A stretch of DNA of 64,000 nucleotides from assembly GCF_040436345.1 (NCBI RefSeq), contig NC_133237.1, positions 26,924,361 through 26,988,360 on the forward strand. The letters run 5' to 3'. The DNA comes from Pagrus major (taxonomy: Eukaryota > Chordata > Actinopteri > Spariformes > Sparidae). The position numbers and the translations under genes are program-made. Position 1 is the stretch's first letter. Every line of letters starts with the position of its first letter. Below, one piece after another: positions 11,327-21,538 of this stretch. The notes under the pieces are model-generated. The model saw nothing but the letters and a program-made list of their open reading frames with translations, was not told the DNA's origin and did not search any database.

Positions 11327-14300
11327 CTGGATCCTCAACACCCCTTGGCAATGTGTGATTATTCAGTTCTAATCTGAATTAAGGCTGCCCGGACCTGCCC
11401 CGCTAACAGCCTGCAGATAACAGAGATTAATAGAATATTAGAATAGAGCCATAGGTGTGAAGGCTTACACGGAGGTAATGATGATAGTTCTATCGTCTTG
11501 AAACTGCTTCATTAAAATTAATGTAGAGACGGGGCCACTGTCCTTGGTCCTGTCTGTCCCTGCCACTAGAGTCATGACTGTCTTTTAAAGCTGAGAGAAG
11601 TTAGAGAAGTGTACGACTAGTGCCCCCTACTGGAGTTTAATACTCAGTGCGGTCAGAGTCCAGATGGAAACATGCTAAATGATTGTTTTTGTGTGTTTGT
11701 GTCATAAACCCACTAAAGTTGTCACAGTGTTCATGTTTTGTCTCAATGCAAGATTTTACAGAGGCATGAAACATATTATACCCCTTACTACACACTGTGA
11801 TGTGTGTATGTGTTTGTTTTGCAGGAGCTGGACCCAGTGACACTCCACAACCAGGCTCTGTTGAACATGGACACAAAGCCGTCTGAGGGTTTCGAGAAGC
11901 TGGCCTTCTTGTTGCAGCAGCCCTCCTTCCCGCCCGTCACCTTCGGAAACCTGCTGCTGCTTTACTGCAAACACGAGGTAAACAACCGGCCGGCCAAAGT
12001 GTTACAGGCTCCTAGACTAACTATAGCTTAAAGCCGAAATAGACAACTTTTCAGCTTCCCCTTCAACGTTTTCCATGTGGTATTATTATTATTACGATTC
12101 CTATTGTCTATTGTCTGAAGCAAAAAACTGTTTCTATCACTGTCCTCCATCAGCGGAGTTCTTTTTCTTTTGCAGTGTAGAGTTTCCACAGTTATTCCAG
12201 TTGTTCCACCGTTACCTGGGGATAGTGGCCGGGGAAAACAATACCTCTTCCTGTCAGGCAGAAGTGCTTCCTTCGTGCCATAATTCCACCTTAATTTTTC
12301 CGGGAAAAATCCAGCCCGGTGGAATAGCATTGGGACAGCTCACCCCAAAACCAAAAATTTCCTATTTTTCCTCTTACCTGTAGCACTGTTTATTCATCTA
12401 GATTGTTTTGGTGTGAGTTGTCGAGTTTTGGAGATGTCAGCAGTAGAGTTTTCTGCCTTCTCTTGAATATTAAGGAAAGAAAATGAATTGTCCTTGAAGA
12501 CAGACATCATAAATCAATATACAGTTCTACAACCTAAAGAAACCCCTGTTTGAAGAGAATTAACTGAAAATGCTCAGCACCTGTAATTTATTTTCACTGA
12601 GTAAATCTAAATGTTTTCTCTGGATTTCTCCTAATTGGCAAACAACGTCATGTCATAACCATGTTTACGCCAGGGTTGTTATTCTGATGATATTAGATTG
12701 AGCTGGTCTTCATGACAGCGTCCACCCCATGGAGCTGTCTTCTCTGGAGAGTTATTGTGGTGTTTTCCATCAAAAACACACCACCCTCTGTTACATGAGG
12801 GACTGTGTCAGCATTTTCCACCAGCCTGTACACCACTGAGGGTCCATGCAGGGAGTCCCAATGTTTTTAAAAGGATTTGGAGTCATGTGGTGCGAGTCTC
12901 AGTGGAAAGAGCTGAAAGCACACAGAGAGCTGCAGAGGGGTGTGGGTCTTTCATTAAAATGGCATTAATGTCACTGCTGGACTCTGTTTCTCTCTCAGTA
13001 CTTTGACCTGGCAGCTGACGTCCTGGCAGAAAACGCCCATCTCACCTACAAGTTCCTCTCCCCGGTACGTTACACGCTGGACTGATGCATGTGGTTATGT
13101 TTTTATTAAAAGTCACATCAGGTACTGATCCAAGTGCACATTTTCTGTGTGTTTTTCCTGCACAAATGTACTTAATAATCATGAGTGGTTTCCGATGACA
13201 GGATCCATATTAATGTTGTGTGTTTTTGTCCTTTTCAGTATATGTATGAGTTTCTTGATGCCCTGTTGACCTGCCAGACGGCACCAGAGGAGGTACTGTA
13301 GAGATAATAAACTGGAAAACCATTTATAGCAGCATTAATCAATATTTCTTATATTAACAATGTATTGAATTTCTATTTGAAATGTTAGAGGAGATGCTTA
13401 CAGTTACGAACTCACAGAGAATCACCAACCCAACCTCGCAGTTCTCCTCAGATTTAGTGTTTTTAGAGTGTTTTAGTGTCTTTCAGCTCTTTGTTTTGTG
13501 TATTTTTTAATGCATTTACTGTATGATTTAGTCTCAGCATTCTCATCAAACAGCAGACACCCATGAAACTCGTGTAAAAAGGCAACTGTTTGCACACAAT
13601 TCACCATAACAACTTTATAAGGTGATATAAGTCCCTGTCGTGTTGAAATCTCTTTCAGATGCCCCCAAGTGGCCAAAAATCATTTATGTAGCTTTAAAAT
13701 AATTTATGCATCTACTTTCACTTACAGAATGTCAAGTGATGAATCATTTTAAAATAAATAAAATGAATTTTAATTCTCAATGTCTAGATACCTATTAATA
13801 TATGTATTGCATCCGGCTCCTTTATATCCAGCTCCTGACCCGCCTCTGTAGGCAATTTAGTAATTCTCTCTCATGAATATTTACAGAAATATCTGTCACA
13901 GTGTAGCTCTAAGTTCATCAGTCACATCTAGAAGGGCTCAAGTTTTGTTGTTTGGTTGTTTGTTCCTGTTTTTTTCCTCCATGGATGAAGTCATGTTGAC
14001 TTTTTTGTCACCTCCTGTCCTTTTCTGTCACAGGCTTTTAGGAAGTTTGATGAGATGAACGGCAAACTGACGGAGCAGTTACGCAAGCTGGCCAAGCAGG
14101 TTGTTTACCTCCTTCCCCCTCCTCCCCCTTCCTCTCTACACATTTATACAGCTTTCTTTATTTCTTTCTCTTGTATTTTGTATGGCATTATATTTATATT
14201 GCATAGGTTTGTATTTTGTCTAAAGATATTGCTGATATTAAGGTATGTCACCCTGTAATTGGCTGCAAATGCCCGCTGACGCAGCTAATTCTGTCCGACC

Positions 14301-16597
14301 CTTCCAGACATCTCGAACACTGTTTTACTCTTAAAAGTGGACTTCTCAAAATGTTGTAATTGTTATAAATGCCAAGATAAACAGTAGATTTTGGTGTAAA
14401 GAGTTTTGGTTGAAGGTCATTTTTGTCCATCTTCTCTAAGTTGCAGGACGTCAGGCTGGTTCGAGAAGACGAGGGACAGAAGAAAGCTCTGCAGGAGTAC
14501 GACCTGATGCAGGAGAAGTGAGGACACACACCCGCATACACACATATATATAAATACACACACACAGAAACACACACAGTGGTGAGATGTGAAAAGTAAA
14601 GCCTTTGAAAGGCCTTTTCGTAACAATTTTCATAACTTGAAAGAAATATTTATAAGAAAGAAATGTGTTTTTGGGACACCAATAATTTCCACACATAATG
14701 TTTCCTGTTGTAACATCAATTCAGTTTAATTATCTTGAATGATAAACTGGAAAAATACAAGAAACTCTTCACCGTCAGAAATCCAATCAGCTCAGGTTCT
14801 TTTATCCGCGACTATTAAAAACTGTTAATGTCAAAGATATCCAGCTAACAGACAGGAACAGAGGAACTCAATGTGAAAACACCAGTTCTTTCCTCTGCAG
14901 TTCCCACCTGATTATTTCTCTCTGTGTGATTGGCCCATTCTCTCCACAGGTACATCGTGGTCCTGATGGCCCAGGCCAAGATCTACTGGAACCGGGAGAA
15001 CTTCCAGATGGTGGAGAAGATTTTCCGAAAGTCGGTGGAAGTCTGTAACGAGGACGACACCTGGAAGCTGAACGTAGCCCACGTGCTCTTCATGCAGAAC
15101 AAGTACAAGGAGGCCATCGGCTTCTACGAGCCCATCGTCAAGAAGCACTACGATAACGTGAGTGGTTCAGGACTGGAGGTCACATTCATGCAGACTATGG
15201 AGGGAGATTTAGACTATTAGTGTGAGATTTATTATAACACTCGACCCCTTCCTTGCATTTTGAAGTAAACACTCACTGACAGTTGGAGGACTAACCTTCA
15301 ACAGTTTGCCTTTCTGTCCAGGTGGAGCAGTGTAACATTCAGGAGTGTCCCTGCAAGTGCAAACCCTCGGTAACAACAGAGACCAAACAGCTGTGTTTTG
15401 ATCTCTGCAGTGTCTTCACATCTGTGCATGACTTCTGTTTTTACAAACCTTCTGCTGTTGTTGTTTTTGTGTGGCGGTTTTTGTTTTGATTGATTGTTTG
15501 CAGTGGGGCTTACGACATTTTTGGCATCTGAAAAGTTTGACTTTTCAGAAAATTAAGTCACAGTACACTCCCTGGAGTGTTACCCTTCTTAACTGAAGAG
15601 GTGCAAAATATTAGACAATTACTAATTTCATCAGAGCAGCATTGTTCAGCAGGGTTTCTTCACATCCTGGCAGTGGTGTCACAATACTGAAATGTCTAAC
15701 TTCGATACAATGTCAATGTGCAGCTAGTGTAGATGTACCAATACTGCGAACAATGATTCTTGAAACAGTTTCTAATCAGAACTGATATGTATCAATATTT
15801 TGATACTCTACATTCTAGAATAGTCTTGTCTAATAACTAAAATATCATTTTACATCTTAAATTCAGTTGAAACATTTTTGAAAAATGTTTTTTCTTGTTG
15901 TTCTGATGAGAAATAACACCAGTTATTTCGATTATCTTCTAATATCTCAACAGTTTTAATTTCTAATGTGAATGATTTTCATTAAAAAACACTTTATTGC
16001 TTTTTATTAGTAAGTATCAATACTACTGATAGTAACAGACAACCAATACTGGTTTTGTTATAGCCTGACATGTGATAACAAACTTTACAGGTGACGATCA
16101 CAGTAAACATTTCACCTGTCAGTAATCCAGATGCCAAGTTCAAGGTGTCCTCACACCACAACTCAATATCTGCTAATATTTGGTTTTATTTTCTAATCCT
16201 TGTCTGTTTCCTGGTTTCTTGGACGACCTCTTCAGTGTCAAAACAACTTTCAGATCCATTTATTCTTACTGTCAAACTTGACTGGGCTCCCTTTCCTCGC
16301 GTTACTTCAGGTTTGAATTATTTAGACACAAAGGCAAAATGTTCTTACAAAAATGACTCCAGAAGAAGAAGAAGATGTATTTTTTTAGATCTAGTTTCTA
16401 CATCATGTCTCTACACATTTACTGAAGTCTCCAATCTGAAACTTTTTCAAAAAGTCTAGTATCAGTTTAAGGAAGGTTGCATGAACTCTGGGTCGGTTTC
16501 AACAAAAGGTCTGAGTGCTGACTGGACATGTTCTGTTAAATGAGCCAAAAATATATGGCACCAGTCCTTCATAATGTTAACAAAGTGATTATTAATG

Positions 16598-16689
<92 letters not shown>

Positions 16690-18600
16690 TGTGTGTGTGT
16701 TCCACTGTAGATCCTGAATGTGAGCGCTGTGGTTCTGGCCAACCTGTGTGTGTCCTACATCATGACCAGCCAGAATGAAGAGGTACGTGAGGTCAACACA
16801 GTGACACTGAACAGGGTCGCTGACTGCTCTTAAAATAAACTTTTGCTAACTTAACTTCAGTAAGTAATACAATATTTCTTTCAGCTCTATTTGAGGTGAC
16901 GACAGATGTTTTTTTGGTCATTTAATTTAAAAACTAATAAGCGTTCATGGTTTGCTGTAAATATAGACTCTTTGTGTGTCCGTGTGGAGAAAACTTTTAC
17001 AGGATTAATTAACATTCTCCTGACTCGTGTGGTTTTGTCGTCACAGTATGCATCAGTCTTGTCTCTCCTCTGTTTCCTCTTCATGTTGTCCTCGTGTAAC
17101 AGGCTGAAGAGCTGATGAGGAAGATCGAGAAAGAGGAGGAGCAGATCTCCTACGACGACCCCGACAAGAAGGTCTTCCACCTCTGCATCGTCAACCTGGT
17201 CATCGGGTGAGTTCCAGCTTCCTCTGCCTTTTTCTACCCTGCTAGTAAACTGACTCATGGTCCGATTACACTGGAGGCTTTTTTATCAGCAGACGGTCGT
17301 GAGTGAAGCATTTTATAATCTGCCTTTGCTCTGCTTTGTTCCTCATTTCTGCTCCAGGAACCTCATAAATTTAGAAATATATTTCACCACTGCACCCTGC
17401 TTTAGAGTATGTGTACGCCCAAACTCCTTTGTGAAATAGTTCTTTCTTGATGGATTTTATCCTGGTTCATCCTAAGTTTTATGTCATTCCTGCAGTTTAT
17501 ATTTCAAAATGTCCTGTGCTAATCACATACCTGGGTTTACTTGTTGTTTGTTATTTGTTATTTAATATTAAACATTTTTGGTCCCCATATGTGACACTGA
17601 CACATTTCAGTTGTTTTAACTGAAAATTAAATTAAACCAACGTTTTGACTTTTCTGCATCGAGATATAATCTTTCAAGAGACAATTGCGATACGTACAAC
17701 AGGTCATATGACACCTGAGCAAGTTCCATTCAATGAGGAAGGAAGAAGGTGGGATCTGATCAAAAGCTCTTGAAAAACTAGTTAGTAAAACTATGACTTT
17801 GTACATAAACACATACTGTATCTTCTCCTGAGGTCAAGAATGAATCTGAATCCCACTCAGCAATGCAGACGTTGTGTTTGTCTTTCAGGACGCTGTACTG
17901 TGCCAAAGGGAACTACGACTTCGGCATCACTCGTGTCATCAAGAGCCTGGAGCCTTACAACAAGAAGGTCGGCCATTTAATTGTTCTCACGGTTGCCCTG
18001 AAATGACAGATTACATTCATCTCATTCTTAAGGAAAGTTGTTTGGCTGTTATTTTCTGATGGAGTATTTTCAGCGACGGACAGGAGATCATAAACACGTT
18101 CTCATTAAAATGCCAAACTTGAAAGCTCAAGTTCGGGACCAAAAATAACCTCTGAGCCCTCCAGGACTCCTCCGAGGCTGAGCAGCTCTTTTTGGGACCT
18201 TTGATCCGGTCCAGTCACAACAGCAGACTGCGGCTGCAGCTGAGTCCACTCAGCTCCAGCTGAGAACACAAGCCGTCATCCTGAGTGTTTCCCCCTCTCG
18301 TCCTCACAACAGTCACCACCACACAGTCACGTTCACAGTGAAAGCAGGGAGGAGTTCAGGAATGTGTAGCCTGGCGAGCAGCTTCTCACAACCCGACCGT
18401 GCTGTCTGAACTCTGAAGGAAGACGTCTCTGCTAAGAACTGTCCTATATGGTCAAACCATGACTAGACGCTAGCATGACTTTTTCTATGTTATTGTTGTA
18501 CTATACTACATATTGTGTTATATTACTACTTCTCATCTTATATCTTACATCCCATTCTATATCATAATGTATCATATTATACTGCAGTGCCCCTTCAAAA

Positions 18601-18687
<87 letters not shown>

Positions 18688-18835
18688 CTGGGGACGGACA
18701 CATGGTTCTACGCCAAGCGATGTTTCCTCTCTCTGTTGGAGAACATGTCCAAACACATGGTCATGCTGAGGGACACTGTGGTACAGGACTGTATTCAGTT
18801 CCTGGAGCACTGCGAGGGTGAGCAGCACTCACACG

Positions 18836-18872
<37 letters not shown>

Positions 18873-19478
18873 ACTCACACAAACACAGACCTGTAAAAAT
18901 GCTGCATTTAAGTTCTGGTGTCATTTCATTTTTAATGGTTAATGAACCAGTCATTTAGTGGCTCAGTTGCATTGTGGGTAATGTGAGCTTTGGGTTTTGA
19001 AAAGCAGTCCACTGTTGGACTCATTATGGACAGTTTAAAAACAAATTATTAAAATCAGTACAACAGAACCAGATATCACCTTTTCTATTCAACACATTCT
19101 TCTTTCTTTTCAAAACCTGGCGCCTACATTACCCACAATGCATCTTAGCCACTGAGTGACATCGCTGTAGGCAATTTATCAGACGACATTCAGCTTCCTC
19201 TGGAGCCACAAAAGGCTTTTTACTACTTTTTTCACACATGCAGTCGTCCTCCCCACAATCTGTAAACACACTTCAGTGAGGAATATTGGTGGAGTTGCCC
19301 TTTAAGTCTTGCTGAGGTTGTTTTCTCTGTCTCGCCTCCAGCGTACGGGAAGGAGGTTCCAGCCATCATCGAGCTGCCTCTGGAGGAGATCAACACTCAC
19401 ATCGGCAAGAACACCGTCACCTACGAGGCTCGACTACTCAAGGCGCTGTTCTACGAGGTCATTGGCTGGAACAAGTGA
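5862..19478 (+). CDS. ift70 (ttc30a): Intraflagellar transport protein 70 / TPR protein 30 (IFT-B subunit)
   Basis: Encodes a 646-aa TPR superhelix protein of the IFT-B core. In the family it contacts IFT52 and IFT88 and is needed for cilium assembly and tubulin polyglutamylation (zebrafish fleer, worm DYF-1). Coding exons: 5862-5909, 6434-6499, 7237-7446, 8118-8174, 8330-8465, 8614-8718, 8974-9102, 11191-11240, 11825-11977, 12999-13064, 13239-13292, 14034-14099, 14447-14517, 14950-15157, 16711-16782, 17103-17206, 17889-17967, 18688-18817, 19342-19478. All phases agree. The N-terminus reads MTAIKDGEYTATIYKLIKDG, and the end is FYEVIGWNK. Typical TPR blocks include ALSLLGYCYYHIQDFTNSAE and YNMGCLLYQDGKYEEACKKF. 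Conserved family words are DPVTLHNQALLNMD, YKEAIGFYEPIVKKHYDN and LCVSYIMTSQNEEAEELMRK. Length fits the family (about 650-665 aa). Several exons abut long microsatellites. Identification is firm; 5' UTR extent is not known. Confidence 0.96.
6600..6962. repeat. Dispersed 'ctgcaac...attaatc' repeat copy in ift70 intron 2
   Basis: The flanks carry 'attaatcattttac', 'caactaatgattg' and, at the far end, 'aagaaaataatcgttagttt'. These are shared with copies near 28.5, 34.2, 48.8, 57.7, 58.4, 59.7 and 63.0 kb. This is the most frequent family in the window. A (TTG)n-type run lies just upstream at 6515-6535. Confidence 0.6.
8051..8110. repeat. (CT)30 tract forming the polypyrimidine tract of ift70 exon 4
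   Basis: An uninterrupted 60-bp CT run ends 7 bp before the exon 4 start at 8118 (acceptor ggcacag). It serves as the polypyrimidine tract of that intron. Confidence 0.97.
10605..10835. mobile_element. TTAA-bounded MITE, element A
   Basis: Starts TTAAAGGCTCTTTAAGGAGA and ends CTCCACATAGTATCTTTAA. The ends are imperfect inverted repeats about 24 bp long, with TTAA at both borders. It is about 231 bp, has no ORF, and lies in ift70 intron 7. TTAA borders suggest piggyBac-type mobilisation; that is inference. Confidence 0.65.
10832..11060. mobile_element. TTAA-bounded MITE, element B, perfect 18-bp TIRs
   Basis: The ends TTAAAGGTGCAATATGTA (10832-10849) and TACATATTGCACCTTTAA (11043-11060) are perfect inverted repeats, and the element is 229 bp long. 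Its left TTAA is also the right TTAA of element A, so the two sit side by side. No coding capacity. Confidence 0.85.
11280..11323. repeat. (TG)22 microsatellite, ift70 intron 8
   Basis: Dinucleotide run about 40 bp after the donor of exon 8. Confidence 0.95.
12325..12480. repeat. Dispersed teleost repeat in ift70 intron 9
   Basis: Contains 'ctcttacctgtagcactgtt' and 'tctagattgttttggtgtga', phrases I know as part of a very common fish interspersed repeat. No second copy is seen in this window, so this rests on recall. Confidence 0.45.
15322..15369 (+). other. Candidate in-frame 48-nt cassette exon of ift70
   Basis: Preceded by a good acceptor (tttgcctttctgtccag) and followed by a GTAACA donor. 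It lies between exons 14 and 15 at a phase-0 boundary. It is exactly 16 codons, open in the required frame, and would add VEQCNIQECPCKCKPS between KKHYDN and ILNVSAVV. Known IFT70 proteins have no such Cys-rich insert here, so it is not in the main CDS. It may be an alternative exon or a chance pair of sites. Confidence 0.35.
16602..16700. repeat. (TG)n microsatellite before ift70 exon 15
   Basis: About 49 TG units with one CT interruption near 16689, ending 10 bp before the exon 15 start at 16711. Only 'ttccactgtag' separates it from the exon. Confidence 0.97.
18604..18686. repeat. (TG)41 tract running into the 3' splice site of ift70 exon 18
   Basis: The TG run continues to the acceptor itself (tgtgtgtag, exon starts 18688), so there is no normal pyrimidine tract. 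A CA-rich tract follows the exon (18838-18890). Confidence 0.97.
18838..18890. repeat. (AC)n tract just after the donor of ift70 exon 18
   Basis: About 14 perfect AC units, then interrupted CA-rich sequence, starting 20 bp after the GTGAGC donor at 18818. It is complementary to the TG run before the same exon. Confidence 0.95.
18951..19161. mobile_element. Inverted-repeat element in ift70 intron 18
   Basis: The arm at 18951-18985 and the reverse complement of 19127-19161 match with few differences (core TGCATTGTGGGTAATGT). The interior shares 'ccactgttggactcattatgg' with 22.9 kb on the other strand. This looks like a non-autonomous DNA element. Sequence 19190-19310 ends 'ggtggagttgcccttta' and matches the start of the 22.65-kb copy in reverse, so it belongs to the same family. 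Confidence 0.65.
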
Positions 19479-19611
19479 CATCATCACACAGGTGCCACTG
19501 TGACGTGTGAGGTTTGCTGATCTGTAAAATCACTGACTGCAGACGGAGAGGAGATGTTGTCTGTGTCTTCATGGCTGGAATCAAGAGACAAACAGCACAC
19601 GTATACTGACA

Positions 19612-19612
<1 letters not shown>

Positions 19613-19664
<52 letters not shown>
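19613..19664. repeat. (AC)26 microsatellite in the ift70 3' UTR
   Basis: Lies 135 bp after the ift70 stop and before its poly(A) signal, so it is transcribed in the 3' UTR. A shorter (AC)n follows at about 19729-19743. Confidence 0.95.
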
Positions 19665-19666
<2 letters not shown>

Positions 19667-20096
19667 AGAAGGCCTGCTGTGCAAGCTTCATATTTCTGGG
19701 ATTCAAAACAGTCCAGTTCCTTCAGACACACACACACACACACCCCAGGGGAAGCTTTTATTTTGAAGTTGAGCTGGGAGAGTTTTGGCAGAAACAGATC
19801 TTACATAATCAGTTTCTGTTCTTTCTTTCTTAATGACTGTTACACTTCAGCCTCTTAAAGTCAGAGATGATCTGTATTTATTACTTAATGTCATAACACA
19901 GCACACTTTGTTTTATTGGTTGTTTATTCTGTTAACATAAAATACATGAGAGCTTTTGTATGTAAGTTCATCTACATGCGTTCATAGTTCATGCATATTT
20001 CCTCTTTGGTCAGTGCTGGTTGTACAGCTGCCTTCTGGCCCTGTTTTATATTCAGAAGACAAAATGTTTGTGACAGAAAAAACATAAATTACAGAA

Positions 20097-20102
20097 AATA
20101 AA
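20097..20102 (+). terminator. ift70 poly(A) signal AATAAA
   Basis: First clear AATAAA after the ift70 stop, giving a 3' UTR of roughly 640 bp. It lies about 80 bp before a hAT-like element. Confidence 0.6.
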
Positions 20103-20178
20103 GAATGTTATTTTTAAAAACTAAAATATTCAGGTATTTTTCTTAAAAGCTACATAAAATATGTCTTAACCTTTTGAA

Positions 20179-21216
20179 TAGGGATGCTCCAATCAGGTTT
20201 CTAATGGCTGATATCTGATTTGTTCCTGTTTTGAGGCATTTTTACAGACAGATCCTGCAGGAAGGAACTAACACAGAAACAGCATTTGAAGTCAACAGTA
20301 TTGTTCAAGCTGTCTACACTACATTTATAAATTTAACTATAAATAAAGCCGACTACTACAATGCTTATAATGGGAGTTTCTCGTGGTTTTATATAAATGC
20401 CGGTTGACATGACACGTTCTGTCGGGTGAAGCAGATTCTGTCGTAAAGGTGAAAAAAAGACACATTCAAAAACATTCATGGTCTGCCAAATATCTCCAAG
20501 TTTCTACTATGTTGCTACGTGCCTCAAACGGAGGGAGAAAACCTCTGTGGACCCAAACCAGGAGCAGAAGACCAGCTCCTAACCATAACTGTGCGCTAAT
20601 AACTGCATCGCCTGATTTAGTCTGATGACGCATAACTCTCCACAACCAACAAGTCCACAAACATGCCAAATTTACACTCTTCTCATTTTCACACAACTAC
20701 TCATGTTTGCGTGAACAACCGTGTTTTCATTTAACTTAGCTATAAACGCCTTTTCCTTGCCTTACACATGTTGTTTTCCAATCTGGACCCGACACTGTTA
20801 GATTTCTCCGAACAACTAGTTGGTTATTCTCAAAGTAAAAGGCGATTTTACATCGAGGAGTAAAACAATGCACATCATGACGGGCCGTCAAACAGGTGAC
20901 ATTTTACACCATAGATGGATACAGACAAAAGTAATTGAGCTACAGTAGCTGGGATGACTGAAGATTTTATGCAAAAAAATTGTCTATTGTAGAAAATAAA
21001 AAAATAATATTCTTTAGCATTTTTCTTTAGCGATCAGCAGCCAAATGACTGCCTGAAGACACCGCCTGCCTCACAGCTCCACATGGACAGAACGTGAACT
21101 GTTATTGGACGATAGTTTGCTGGAGATCAGATGAACCCTTTTGTTAAACTACTCAAATTCTTTGTAAAGAAAAACAGCTAATTTTCATAATTTCCTGAGA
21201 GATTGGAGCATCACTA
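20179..21216. mobile_element. hAT-like non-autonomous element, about 1.04 kb
   Basis: Termini TAGGGATGCTCCAATC (20179-20194) and GATTGGAGCATCACTA (21201-21216) are 16-bp inverted repeats with one mismatch. The form resembles hAT-family ends. Flanking 8-mers (cttttgaa, ccttcaaa) match only in part, as expected for an old insertion. There is no transposase-length ORF. The element fills most of the space between ift70 and the C16orf89 homologue. Confidence 0.65.
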
Positions 21217-21538
21217 CCTTCAAATGGCATCTGCTGTCGGTCAGACTCAGCACATGTGGAATAAACTAACACGTTTTTATCTTTATAATCGTAGAATACA
21301 ATATGACTTTCCAGGAGACATAAGTAGAGTGTATTTAAAACCATTATAAACCAAATTTTGTTTTCATTTTGTGCCCAAAAAGCCACATCTCCAGCACTGT
21401 CATCACGGGACTATGTTCATAAAACAACATATTGTGTCAGAAGCCAGTCTTCAGCGGTGAAGAGCAGCTCTACCTGATGATCTACAAGGTTTTTATATTG
21501 TGAACACGTGTGAAGAGGGTGAAGGTTGGAGGGGTGGT

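Noticed and set aside
18513-18821. Cys/Val or Thr/His repeat proteins, here and at 4.4-4.9, 11.1-11.4, 14.4-14.7 and 19.5-19.8 kb
   Set aside because: They are translations of (GT)n/(CA)n microsatellites, with no coding signal outside real exons.
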